Assembly: GCA_026027325.1 (NCBI GenBank)
Contig: JAMSLZ010000005.1
Span: forward strand, 2,232,001 to 2,296,000
Length of the DNA: 64,000 nucleotides
From: Actinomucor elegans
Lineage: Eukaryota > Mucoromycota > Mucoromycetes > Mucorales > Mucoraceae
Direction: 5' to 3'
The position numbers were made by a program, and so were the translations under genes. The notes beneath the pieces are model-generated. The model was not told the DNA's origin. It made no database searches and was given only the letters and a program-made list of their open reading frames with translations. Positions 52,096 through 63,654 of this stretch are shown here, piece by piece; within the stretch, counting starts at the first letter, position 1, and the number at the start of each line of letters is the position of its first letter.

Positions 52096-53146
52096 ACTCG
52101 AAATAATATGCTACATTTATTATACTTTGGCTAACTAGTAAATATTATTAATTAAACTTGCTTTGCAGGATACCATTGTACTGGTTTGTGCTTTCTTCTC
52201 AATGCTTCTAAAATACTCGGATATATATCAAACATATATAGCTTTTATACTGTAGTTTATGTTAGCGCTTTATTGACCCTTCTCTGCTTTAGTCAACTAA
52301 TAACTGTGTTATATCTAATTCAACAATAATACGAAGCCTGGGTTTATTGTAAAAAAGAGAGTAAATCCAATTTAGAGCATTAGGCATTCTGTTTGCGCTA
52401 AAAACGCGTAAAGCCCACACATTTAATTATGAAACATGATTGCTTAACAAAAGAGCACAAAACTTTCTTGTTTTAAGTTCCTCAGACGTGTTAATGTAAC
52501 ATCCTACTGATACATAGCGACCTAATCCAAAACATGGATTCGTAACATTCATCTTTGATATAACAAGTTGAACCATTTGTTTGTATTATTATGATAGAAA
52601 TTGATTGATCTTATCAAAGAATGTTCCATCTAATCTTGGCTTATTATCAAGTTGCAGCTAAAGAACCTCGAACATTTATCAAAGACGGAGTTGTAGATTT
52701 TGTTTTGCGCAACCAGACTTTTTTGGTTAGTGTAACTGCGCATACATGAAATCAAATAAAAGAGATCAAACAATAAGTGTTCGTTTATATTATCAAGCTG
52801 TTATGTACTATGTACACTATGTCTGATCAATGTTTCAATATATATAAAAATGCATCTACAGTTAATACAGCTATTTGTTTCAATGCATGAATAATCAATT
52901 GCCGTACAAGTTGTTGGGTTAGCTTTTTTTTTATCTATCAAACATGGGCGCCTAGTATGATTACAAACAGTGAGGTATTATTCCCAAGTTGCATAACAAA
53001 TAAAAAAAAAAGACATACAATAGATGAACGATATTGAAGATAAGGTATATTATAAGAAAAGGTAAAAATAAAATAAAAAAAGAAGAAGAATAAATGTAGT
53101 ATTAAGATAACATAATTACAAAGGTATAACAAAAAGAAAAATATAG

Positions 53147-54559
53147 TTATTGATGTTGCTGTAACAATGGCGCGTTCTTTCGTCTTCCAAGCAGAGTGGC
53201 ATTGCTCATATTTAAATCAAAACTCGGCTTAACCTTTTGATTTACAATGGGTGGGCCATCTGTCTTTAAGTTACCAGCAAGTTTCTTGATTAAACTGTTT
53301 CTTTTGGCTTGTTCGTTATCCAGCGCAAGCTGTGAATCTAATGTTTTACTTAATGATTCGATCTGACGTTCGTGATGCTTATCTTCATCACTTGAAGAAG
53401 ATGAAGACGATGTGTTAGAATCATTATCTGGCGCCATCATGATATCTTCATCGTCATTATCATCGTCCAAAGAAGGTAAAGGGGCATTGAATGCTTGTAA
53501 TCGCTGATAGCTGGGCTGTTGTTGAAGTAATTTTTTAGTCTCCTTTCGTTTGGCGCGTTCTTCGCCCATTCTATGCACTGCATACGAAACATCAAACACT
53601 TCTTTCATGGAAGAAATGCCAGACAAAAAGATATCTTTGCGTTTGCTTTTAGGTATAGGTTTAGGTGAAGTAGGTGCTATAGAAATGTTCTCAGCGGCAA
53701 CAGAGGTTGTAGTGGATGGAGGCACTAGTAAATCAGGTGAATTCTTACGTGACACTTCCTTTTCATCTGAGGTGTCAACGGTCGGTGTAATAGGCGTATC
53801 CTAAACAAGAAAGTAAATAATAACGTACATTATCATTGTTTTTATTAGAGTTACCTGCTTCTTCATCCAAGGATGCGCTAGAAATTGATCGATAGTGTAT
53901 CGTTTCTTGGGATTCACGTCCAACAAATGGCCTACAAGATGCTTAGCATCTACCGAGATATGATCCCACCAAGGGCTCAAGAAAGTGTAATGACCTTTGG
54001 CTACCTTTTGGGTTAGAGTAGCTATACTCTCGTCATAAAACGGAGGAAATCCACACAGCATGGTATATAGTACGCAACCGAGAGCCCACATGTCCACTGA
54101 TTTGGAATACCGTTCATCTTTTACAATTTCAGGCGCAGTGTATCCCACTGTACCACATGGAGTCATGGTATGCTTATCCCACACAACTTTGGATAGACCA
54201 AAGTCAGCAATTTTCACCTTTCCAATGCAACCTCCGCCGAGACCGGGTACGAATTCGCCTTCGTCTTCTTTGGGTTCATCTTCGTCTTCAGGTTGTGTAG
54301 GCAATGGACTTGTCTTTCGTTCCATGAATGGAATGAATTCAAAAAGGATGTTTTCAGGTTTAATATCTCGGTGAACCACACCACGTTCCTCGTGCAAGTA
54401 ACGAATGCCTTCTGCCACCTGTTTGATACAATGACGAGCGAGGTCTTCACTAAAATAGGTCAACTGAACGATCTGATGAAATATTTCGCCGCCATCCATG
54501 AGTTCCAAGACCAAAAAGAAGTACTAGGAGTAAGTTAGACCATTGTAAAATGATACGTG

Positions 54560-54595
<36 letters not shown>

Positions 54596-55091
54596 TCTTT
54601 TGTTTCAATAAAGTCAAGTAATTTGATTATAGAAGAATGGCTTAGTGTTCTCATAATTTGAACTTCTTTCAATACACTTGCTTTCTATAACAATAAAAAT
54701 AAAAAAATGACTAAATAATCTAAAATGAAACTGGTGATTTAGACCTTACCTGAATTTGACTCAATTCAAACTTTCTAACTATCTTTATAGCTACATGCTG
54801 ACTCGTTTTGGTATTTAGGGCTTCAAATACATTAGAAAAGGCGCCCCTATATATACATACTATTAGCAAGGATTAGGTTATCTGGTTGTATATGATACGT
54901 TACTCTCCTAATCTCTTTAATAATGTATATTGTTCTAAGCCTTGATAAATAGGTAGCGTTGACTTGGCTATGCTTTCTTCTTTGACTATGCGTTCTACGG
55001 CTTCTTTTCTATGGACTTTATGCTCTTCAGGATTACTTGAAAGCTTGGTACTACTACGAAATATATTTTTGAGTTGATGAAACATGGACAT
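53147..55091 (-). CDS. CaMK-group kinase, RCK2/Srk1-like (MAPKAP kinase type)
   Basis: Exons 55091-54904, 54846-54750, 54684-54595, 54523-53855 and 53800-53147 give 565 residues. The kinase domain shows LGEGAFSNVFEA (built across the first splice), HVAIKIVRKFELSQIQ, VVHRDIKPENILF, KIADFGLSKV and TPCGTVGYTAPEIV. Between the catalytic loop and the DFG motif there is an insertion of about 35 residues ending GEFVPGLGGGCIGKVK, which is the hallmark of the Rck/Srk1 kinases. The C-terminal part includes TPITPTV, a possible MAPK site, and SSMKEVFDVSYAVHRMGEER, another family element. In yeasts these kinases act below the Hog1/Sty1 stress MAPK. The third intron has a 29-nt A run close to its donor. 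The 5' leader is TTC-rich. Confidence 0.93.
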
Positions 55092-55424
55092 TTTTTAATA
55101 AGAAGAAGAAGAAGAAAGAAAAGAGATTGGAATCTATTGTTGATGAATAAATAGTGCCTAATTATAAAGAAAGGTTTTAGCTTTTTTTAGCCTTTGTGCC
55201 TTGACGAAAATCAAGGGACTCTAAATTACATTAATCGGCATATTCTGTCTATGATATCATTCAATAGCGTAGATACTCAACAATGTTCCCGGACCATTAA
55301 TAAAGGATTACAGCCATGAAAAAAAATAAAAATAAAAAATAGTTTCTATATCAATCTGAATTTGTCTCCTTTGGATCTACTCGTCAAGTGTACCACAGTG
55401 ACCTTTCTAATCAACAAATGGATG

Positions 55425-55459
<35 letters not shown>

Positions 55460-56367
55460 AAGCTTGTGATTCGGAACAGTATTCTGCTAATAAGGTTTCA
55501 TAAGAGAGTACAAGATGGAGAACTCTATTTGATCCCCATTCCGGCCTTGTGGTTATATTAATCATCATTTTTAAAACTATCTAATGTCTGTCTACGCCAT
55601 GGCCATGTTATAAAAATTAGTTTTTCAGGAAGCACAGTTTTTTTTCTATATTTTTTTACTAAAAACTATTTATTTATCACGTCCTGTTGTTGAGGCAAAT
55701 GCGTTTTTGTAAATACATGCTGGATCTGGTTCCTTATTATTCAATTACAGCAATCCAATTAATTCCCTCGAATTACACAATTAATAGGCGCTTTAATATT
55801 TTGGTATCCGCCCAAGTATTTATTTAATTTCCGAAGTCCAATCAGGTGCTCCTTTGGATAATCTCCCTATTAAAAAAAAAATCAGGTACCCCTTTTCTCC
55901 GAATTTTCAACACTTTGATCGTAAGTTTTGACAGTATACATTTCATATTTACAATGCTGTCTACAAATGAGATAAGTTTACTACGTATAATACTATATGT
56001 AAAAAATTTTAATAGTTTTTTTCGTATAAAAAAACTTGACGTTTTACCATAAAATCAAACATCAAAGAATCGAATAGAAATCAAATATAAGTATATATCT
56101 TTGATAATCATCATAATATAATATATTCTATCATTCGATACGTCATATAAACTTGACCAAAATTTGTTAGCAGCTTTTGAATCCATCTAACCTTTTTATT
56201 ATCTCATGTTCGCATTAAAGAATCGAAAGATAAATATTAAAAGTTTCAGGTCCATTTTTTCTCTATTTATTTGTAATCACGACGTCCAATCAAAGGTATT
56301 GTATACTCTACGACAGCCAATAATAATATTAGTAAAGAAAAGCAACTAAAAAGCACGCTGATTATTT
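55092..56367. other. Intergenic, no convincing gene
   Basis: Contains a 32-nt T run at 55425-55456, CCAAT boxes at 55838, 56286 and 56317, and a 36-codon minus-strand frame at about 55573-55466 that ends at a GTAAAA-type sequence but does not splice in frame to the nearest acceptor. Confidence 0.5.
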
Positions 56368-57088
56368 CTAAACGGGACTCATTCCTTCTCCAAGTCGATC
56401 GAGTACCCTTTTAGCATCTGAATACCAAGGGTATCCAGGCTTGTACTTATAGCTTCTAATCTTGTTTTTAAATGGTAAGCCAATGACATGCATGTGCAAA
56501 TGATTTACAGAATTAAATGGAGGAACATGAAATCCAAGCCTAAATAAAACAAAACAAAAGGTCAATAACTGCCTTTGATATCTATACGTCCCGTTTTTCC
56601 ATTACCTGACTTGAGAACTATCATCTGGATTGAAGCCTTGTTCTTTCAAAAGGGTTCTGCCTAACTCGATCATCTTTTGTACTAAATTGTATATACTTCT
56701 TTAGTCTATTAACAAATATACTTATTTTTTTTTCGGATACATACATAAGGGTATATCTCCTCCATCAAGATCTTTGACAGTTCGAATATGATGTTTAGGT
56801 ATAACAAGTAAATGGACTTGTGCCGATGGTGAACGATCCTTGAATGCAACTAAATCTTCGGTCTATTTACAAGAATCAGCTTATATTCTCAGTCAAAAAC
56901 GCAAAAACATCCAACCTCAGTTACTACTCTCGAGCCAATAGCTTCTTTTATATTACAAAAAGTACAGGTCTCATCTGCAACACAACAAAACACCATGATT
57001 TATAAAGTAGAGAAAATGTTTTTGCTGTGAACAGGATCTTTTTACCTGAGTCGTACGATGTAACATCGGAAAAACAGTTGCAGCTCAT
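56368..57088 (-). CDS. HIT-family nucleotide hydrolase, HINT3-like
   Basis: Proposed exons 57088-57046, 56974-56916, 56862-56745, 56681-56606 and 56539-56368 give 155 residues. The first exon starts MSCNCFSDVTSYDSDETCTF and joins in frame. An alternative ATG at 56996 reads through what looks like the end of this intron (TTGTGTTGCAG) and would give 148 residues with a different N-terminus. The domain carries C-x2-C (CTFC), VHLLVIPKHHI and, formed partly across the last junction, LGFHVPPFNSVNHLHMHVIG with the His triad H-x-H-x-H. This order, including GFH.PPF before the triad, is typical of HINT3. Such enzymes hydrolyse aminoacyl-adenylates or AMP amides. The donor after VVTE is a less usual GTTGG. 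Confidence 0.88.
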
Positions 57089-57270
57089 TAATTTTGAGCC
57101 TTGATCCTCAGGACATTAACCCCCGGAGATCTTCAATGAACGCTGCATCAGCCGCAGAAAATTTTTTATCATGAAGTTAAAGAAGACCTTTTTCTTGCTT
57201 TATTACTCGGGCTTTGTGTTATATACAAGAGTGAATATTAACCCTTTAATTTGACTAAAAAGCATTCTGA

Positions 57271-57677
57271 CTATTTAGAAGGAAAGTCACTCTCGGGAGG
57301 GATAGCATCCTTGGGATGCTTGGCCTAGAAAAACGAGCATTAATATAACAATTTTTAGAATCTCTCCGTATCGTCAACTTACTTCCATGTGCTGCTTCAA
57401 AAGATTATAATTTGCAAGAGCAATAAAGCACTTGGGACATTTGATCTATGTGATGATATATTAGAAAAAAAACTTTCCTATATATCAATTCCAATATTTA
57501 CCTGAAGACCAGCTGCACGAGCACCCAATTGAGAACCATTGCCACTACGTTTGGCAGCTTCTTTTTGTGCCTTTTGTCTAATGTAATCATTTAATCAACA
57601 GTCCTCATATACATGCTATTGAACTTGATTTACGTTTATCTCTACCTAGCTTGTTCCTTTTGGTGACCGCGGGCCAT
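57271..57677 (-). CDS. ZNF706-like small zinc-finger protein
   Basis: Exons 57677-57646, 57577-57502, 57445-57383 and 57324-57271 give 74 residues, close to the 76 of animal ZNF706. It begins MARGHQKEQARQKAQKEAAK, the basic 4F5-like N-terminus of this family, then GARAAGLQIKCPKCF and, across the third junction, LLKQHMEAKHPKD, which completes one C-x2-C...H-x4-H type finger. The family is small, soluble and conserved across eukaryotes; animal ZNF706 has been linked to transcriptional repression. Fungal function is not established. It stands between the HIT gene and TIM54 on the same strand with short spacers (182 and 131 bp). Confidence 0.92.
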
Positions 57678-57735
57678 TTTATTTGAAAGAGTAGTAAAAA
57701 GAGAGAAAAAAAAAGGAGGAATTATGGATTTTTTG

Positions 57736-57737
<2 letters not shown>

Positions 57738-57771
<34 letters not shown>
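57738..57771. repeat. Poly-T tract, about 34 nt
   Basis: Lies in the 131-bp spacer between the ZNF706-like start and the TIM54 stop. On the minus strand it is a poly-A run just after the TIM54 end. Confidence 0.85.
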
Positions 57772-57773
<2 letters not shown>

Positions 57774-57808
57774 TACAGGCTCATTTGGAAAACTCCGTCT
57801 ATGTATTA

Positions 57809-59021
57809 CTAAGGTAGATCTTCACTGGTATAAGTAGTAAGCTTATCAATTATTCTTTCATCAATCTCGATAGGTGTATCGTTCTTTAATAACTCTTCAA
57901 CTTCTTCGTCTCCAAGCCAATACTTCTTTTCAGCTTGACCCAAATCAGCATCCTTCTTCTCCATAGGTCTTTTTTCATTCAAAACAGCGGCTACTACATA
58001 TTTACCAACTTCCTCAATTCGCTTGTGATCAGCATACCACATATAAAGTCTATAAGGAATATTGGACCATCCAATAATATTGACATGTGGAATGTACATG
58101 ATAGGTGAGAATTGATCTGGAAGCGAGAAATAGCTTTCAACCGTTTGTTCCGTCATTTCATCAACGGGCATAACATATTCTTCTTCTTTTATCACTTCAG
58201 TTGACGTTGGTTGCTCTTTTTCGTCAACAGCAGCATCAGCAACGGTAGCAGAACCAATAGCATCAGATGTTCCTTCTACAGCAGGTGTAGCAGGCGCTTC
58301 CTCAACAACGGCAAGACTGGCATCACAACCCTTGGATAAACCACTCAATACTTCACGATACGCATTTCTACCAATAGCTAGAATACCATCGGAAACTACT
58401 TCCTTAGCACCCTTCTTATTCATCATATCCTCCATACTAGGTGATGCAAATGGGTTACTGCTATGATCGCTGCTTGTTTCAGTGGATCCATCAGTGAGTG
58501 TAGATTCATTGGATTGAGCTGTCAATTTCAAGGCCTCTTCTGTTTCTCGACGACGTTTCACAACTTCTTCCATAACTGAAGTTTCAATTTGTCCAGCAGT
58601 TTTGGCTTCTTTGATTTCATAGTCTACAGCTCCTGCAACAAGAATAGGCTAAGTTGAAAAGCATTTAGTCTATCTCCAGTTTTTGACAAGGGCAAATTTT
58701 TACTTTGACATATTCTCTGAACCAGTTTCTGCTCTTTTCTAAACCATCGCCTGGTGGTGCGCTGATATAAACAATTACTTTGCGAGGCATTTCCTATAAT
58801 GAACCAATCAGTATGTATGCACCTCAACATCAAAAAGCTCTCGTTTTTACATGCACACCGCAAGGTCTATCAGCAAGGAAAGAGACTCGTTGAGCTAATC
58901 TCTTTCTAGATTCTTCGGCATTTTTGTTACTTGTGTAAATAATACCACTAATAGCACCAGCAACACCACTAAAGATAAGTGTACCCTTTGAGGGTGCTTT
59001 TAAACCAAATGGTAAAGGCAT
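57809..59021 (-). CDS. TIM54: Mitochondrial inner-membrane import subunit TIM54
   Basis: Exons 59021-58851, 58793-58704 and 58648-57809 give 366 residues, shorter than the 478 of yeast Tim54. The N-terminus MPLPFGLKAPSKGTLIFSGV runs into one hydrophobic helix (IFSGVAGAISGIIYTSN). Spanning the second exon is MPRKVIVYISAPPGDGLEKS followed by RNWFREYVKPILVAGAVDYE, the strongest family signature. An Ala/Glu-rich linker of low complexity comes next. The segment FSPIMYIPHVNIIGWSNIPY and RLYMWYADHKRIEEVGK also match the family. Tim54 belongs to the TIM22 complex that inserts carrier proteins into the inner membrane. Closest to it on the other side is about 2.3 kb of intergenic DNA. Confidence 0.9.
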
Positions 59022-61351
59022 CGATCAAAATTTTGGTTTAGGAAAGATCTGTCTCATTTTCTCTCGATATTATCTGTATTTAAGAATTACCCTCGCCCTG
59101 GGTGGGGGTGTGGTTGGAGGCTAGTCACAGGTAACGGGGATTCAATGGTTCGGCATATGGTTTCTTGAATTCAGTCAATGAAAAACAATGATCATGACCA
59201 AATACCAGTATTCTAAATTAAATAGACTATTAACATTATCACTTTGGTTTTGGGTATTAAAAAAAAAGAACTGCGGGTATTAGTTAACTGAACTGAAAAA
59301 AAAAAGATAAACCTATTCTACGCATGAAGAATTTACATAAACAATAACATCATTTTATAATAGTGCAAAAGTATTTGAACCATCCAATCACAGTTCTAAA
59401 TATTATAAAAATCGTAACCTGAGCATGTGCTGTTAACTCAATACGACATTGAACCAATATTGATAGGCGTCTTTCAAATTGAAAAGTACACCTGATCATC
59501 AGCAAATAATTCTTGGTACTCCATTGGCTATCGGCGTATTAATAGTTAATTCCTCCTCCTCCTCCTCTTCCCACTGTAGGAAAGATTCGAGCGAATTTCA
59601 AGTCGTAAATTTCAGGTTAACCTACAATTCAACTGTAATTCACTCTAATTGGAGCGCGGAAATTCATAGGCATGAAATTTGACATGTGCTGGCTTGTATT
59701 TCACATTATTTCACTTGCTCTTTTTTTTCCATAATGTCTTCCAGAAACTCGTTTAGGACAACCGACATTGGTTTTTATTCCATTATTAATCGTACAAACT
59801 GCCATTACCTAAAAACAGGATTAAAAGCGGGGAGAGGATTTTTTTTTCAGAAAAAAAAAAGAATTCGATTACTCATTGAATAGTGCAAAAACCATGTTAA
59901 ATTCCTTTGATCCATATAGTTACATATTTGATGATAAAGCAGTTTTTTTTGGGGTTTTCCAATTACGCGTCAGAAACTAATGTTTACATCTGCTCTTTAG
60001 CTGGTGCCAATGTCACTTTATGGTCTTGAAACCCTTCACTGACAGCCAATGAATTCGGCACGTCAGTTACCTCAGCGAGCCACATTGACTACTTTTCATG
60101 ACTGGACTGTTTGGTTTTACATCTTGATATGTATCTATCCTGAAATATTTTCTGCTAAAACTATCGTCATGCTGCTTCGTGTAGAAGAAGTATTTCGATA
60201 TGAAACACTCGCTTGCATGATTTCTATATAATAAAGAACTTTTTATTAAGGAATAGAACATAGATATATACAAACACAAAGGCAAACAGTACTTAGGTGC
60301 GGCATTTAGTAGTTTTTCGTACATATTTCGCCCTTATTATAGTTTTTACATCTGTTATCATATCATTATATCCAATTTAAATGAAAGATTTAGCTTTAAA
60401 ATCGAATTAATTCGGCTCCAGTCATCCTACTAAAATCTATATTATTAAATATTGAACGTTTGGTATCAACAACCTCACATCATATGCGACATGTTCTTAC
60501 AGGTTCCTTTCATTACAAATTAGATGTACCTTTTGATCAGTTAGATCTAGAAAGGTCCTGATCCAACCTGTTTATTTTCAAATAATAATGCAAAGCTATT
60601 CTTATGATCTTTGTCATATGCTGGCAACTTTTTTTCTCATTGACACTATTATCCAAAGCCTGCATTCGACACCATCTTTTTTATTTTTCACCTTGACACT
60701 AGAGTCCAAATACATTTGACAGATCCGACTAGGAAAACCAAATGAACAAGAAATCATTTCTACACAAAGATCTGTCAAATGTTAGCTTCTTTAGCCTTAG
60801 TAGGCGCTTTGTTGGTCAAAAGGTCAGATTCAAAAGACAGAAATAGTTAGGTTATATCAGACATATATGCAGCTGTCATTATACTCTTTTTGAGTCCAAT
60901 GTAAAGACAAGGTCATATAGGCGTATTTATAAAGATCATCTTATTTGGAATGGCATTATATGGCTGTGTCTTCTCGGCAATAACCTTTATACATCGATCC
61001 TCATGAACAGGTTGAGTGACAGCTATATACGCAAATAGCTATTATTCCGAGCAAGTGAATGTTTGCCGTGTTTCCAGGGATCCTTGAAATAGAAACCAGG
61101 GATTAATGAAAGGAATGCCTCTCTATTAGATTATTATTATGGGATATGCATTACAACGAAAGCTTAAATGGCTCTTGTAGGACCAATGACGTACGCTGGT
61201 ATAAATCAAACGTTTCAGAACCGGTACTTCATTTCCAAGACAGCCCATTTAAGGTCTAGCATGAATCAACAAAAAAAAGGTATATAAATTAAAAGATGGG
61301 AAAAAAATTCCCATTAACGACTAAAACGGTTCTTTTCTCTTTAATAAAAAC
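59022..61351. other. Intergenic between divergent genes
   Basis: A GC-rich patch at 59091-59130 sits about 75-110 nt upstream of TIM54 and could be its promoter. CCAAT boxes occur at 59394, 59454, 60007 and 60046, ATTGG at 59522, and a short CTC repeat at 59559-59575. No gene supported. Confidence 0.5.
61279..61289 (+). promoter_or_regulatory. TATA box of the AVT3/4-like gene
   Basis: GGTATATAAATT lies about 70 nt upstream of the ATG at 61352. Confidence 0.5.
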
Positions 61352-63525
61352 ATGAATGGTAGTAATTCGATACCAGACAAGACGTTAGCTACTCTTGTTC
61401 AACAGCATCTGGTACATGATACAGCAAGTGTTTCCTCTTCAAACTCTTCTCAGAACAATTCTCCTTCAGTCTTGCCCGAGACAGCTTCACCTCCTACAGA
61501 CGCAGAAATACCCGTACCTTATCATTTACCAGGAGCCGCTATTACTCATGATGTATACACACATGCCAACAGTCTTGTTATGGCAGCTCAGTCTCTTTCC
61601 CGATCGCGATCTCTAAGTAATCTCAAACAAAAACCCAGTAAACTGATACACGACGACGAAGCAATCGGTAGTGCTTCTAATAGCAGTAATGGTAGTGACA
61701 ACGACTCTGTGGACGAGTTTGAAAACCTCGATAAACCTGGAGGCTTTCGACGGTTCCATATACAACAGCAGCACCGTTTAGCTGCTGAGAATACTGCAAT
61801 TGATAGCAACTCAGCCTTTCAGGAACTTTTTCGTCCAGATTCCAGGTGTTCTGTAGATACTCAAGCGGCTTCTTATTATACAACAGGGCTCAATAAGATT
61901 GATACTGCAGGTGGTACATCTAATACTAATTACCAGCATCAGCAACCCGTGACACGTCACTTTTTGGAATATTTGGCAATTACCTCGGTGATCAATCAAT
62001 TTGCTGGTGAAGATCTATCCGATTCAGAAGGCGATTCACTTGAAGAAGATGAAGAAAACATGTCAGAACAAACTGCTTTGCTTATCAACAAGCGACACAA
62101 GCCTAAAAGACGGCATTCAGAACGTCGACAAAAAGCGGAGCATAAGGCAGATATCAAGAAAACTGTGTTTTTGCTGTTCAAGGCATTCATCGGCAGTGGC
62201 ATTTTATTTTTACCAAAGGCCTTTTCGAATGGCGGCCTTGTGTTTTCTATCTTTACTATGTGGTTTATGGGCGGTATCTCGTTGTATTGCTTCTTATTAC
62301 TACTGGATTGTAAGCAGCATTTAACTGGTAGTTATGGTGATATGGGCGGTCAATTGTATGGCCCCTGGATGAGATCAATGGTATTATTTTCAGTGGCTAT
62401 ATCACAGGTATATATAAAAAAAAGAAAAAGAAAAAAAAAAGTAACTATAAAAGTTAATATATAGTAGTATTGATGACTGTTATATATCTAGATGGGCTTC
62501 ATGTGTGGTGGTACCATTTTTATTGTTCAAAACGTCATTGAAGCAGTACGTGCTCTTAGTGATAACAAGATACTCTTAAATAGCACATTTGTGTTTGTCA
62601 TGCTGGCCATCCTGTTAATGCCTTTAGTTTTGATTCGAAACATAGCCAAGCTGTCTCCTACTGCTCTGTTATCTGACGTATTGATCATTGGAGGTTTAAT
62701 TGCATTACTGGCATATGACTGTATTGAAATTTTTGCCGAAGGCATCAACTCACCTACTTCAGGTCCTGGCATTCATTGGCTATTCAATTCTGCCAACTTT
62801 TCTGTGTTTGTAGGTACTGCTGTGTACTCTTTTGAAGGCATTGGTAAGGGTACAAAATTAAAATTAAATTTAAAATACTCATTTTTATTCACAGGCCTTA
62901 TCATTCCCATCCGTGATTCGATGGAAAAGCCCGAAAAGTTCCCAGCAGTATTGACCTTTGTTATGGTACTCGTGGCTGCTACGCTATGTTCTGTTGGTAC
63001 ATTGGGATATCTTGCATTTGGTGAAAATGTACAAACCGTAGCCTTATTGAATCTACCTGCTGGTCCTTTGCCCAACTCGATTCAATTAGGCTATGCTGTT
63101 GCAGTGCTCCTGTCCAATGCTTTAACTTTGTTTCCTACTATTCGTATTATTGAACAAGCCTTGTTTGGTGAACGCACTGGTAAGCATAGTTTATATATCA
63201 AATGGCAAAAGAACACGTTGCGTGCATCCATTGTGATCACGGGCACCTTGATTGCTTGGGCGGGTGCTAATGATCTTGACAAGTTCATTAGCTTGATCGG
63301 CTCGGTCTGCTGTTGTAAGTTGTGCATTTTGGGTTGTTATTACAATGGCTAACATAAACGAATACAGGTCCTTTGAGTTTGATATTTCCTCCATTATTTC
63401 ATATGGCGCTTCCAACTACCAAGGGAAAAAAGCGCGTAATAGATATGATGTTGATAGGGTTTGGTTGTGTAGTCATGTTATTTACCTTTTATAATACCAC
63501 CAAGCAATGGGCAACTACTGGTTGA
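61352..63525 (+). CDS. Vacuolar amino-acid transporter, AVT3/AVT4-like (AAAP)
   Basis: Exons 61352-62407, 62492-62843, 62895-63314 and 63368-63525 give 661 residues. The first 270 residues are hydrophilic, Ser/Asn/Asp/Glu rich with a dense acidic patch (SEGDSLEEDEENMSEQ), as in Avt3/Avt4 proteins, which have long N-terminal tails. The carrier domain starts KKTVFLLFKAFIGSGILFLP with the G-x-G-x-L-x-L-P-type motif, then AFSNGGLVFSIFTMWFMGGI, and later VFVGTAVYSFEGIG joined to LIIPIRDSMEKPEKFP and GTLGYLAFGENVQT. About eleven helices follow. These proteins export amino acids from vacuole to cytosol; the acidic tail may be regulatory. The first intron is A-rich (several A runs) and its donor is GTATAT. 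Confidence 0.93.
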
Positions 63526-63654
63526 AAAAAAAAAGTCTTTTGTAGAACTTATAGACAATATATTTATTATAATTAAAAAGATCAAGTAGTAAACTAGAAT
63601 GCTAATGCATACATATATATAGAGAGAGAGAGGGAGGCAATGTTGTATATAGAA

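Larger units (their letters stand above)
51061..53146. other. Intergenic with repeats, no gene
   Basis: AT-rich. Contains a 24-nt T run at 51206-51229, paired ATTGG boxes at 51295/51334 and two B-orientation copies of the dispersed repeat at 51888 and 52043. Together with the transposase fossil it looks like a graveyard of mobile DNA. Confidence 0.55.

Noticed and set aside
55466..55573. Small spliced gene on the minus strand (MMINITTRPEWGS...)
   Set aside because: The open frame ends at a GTAAAA-type donor, but the nearest good acceptor joins it to an immediate stop codon, and no family is recognised.
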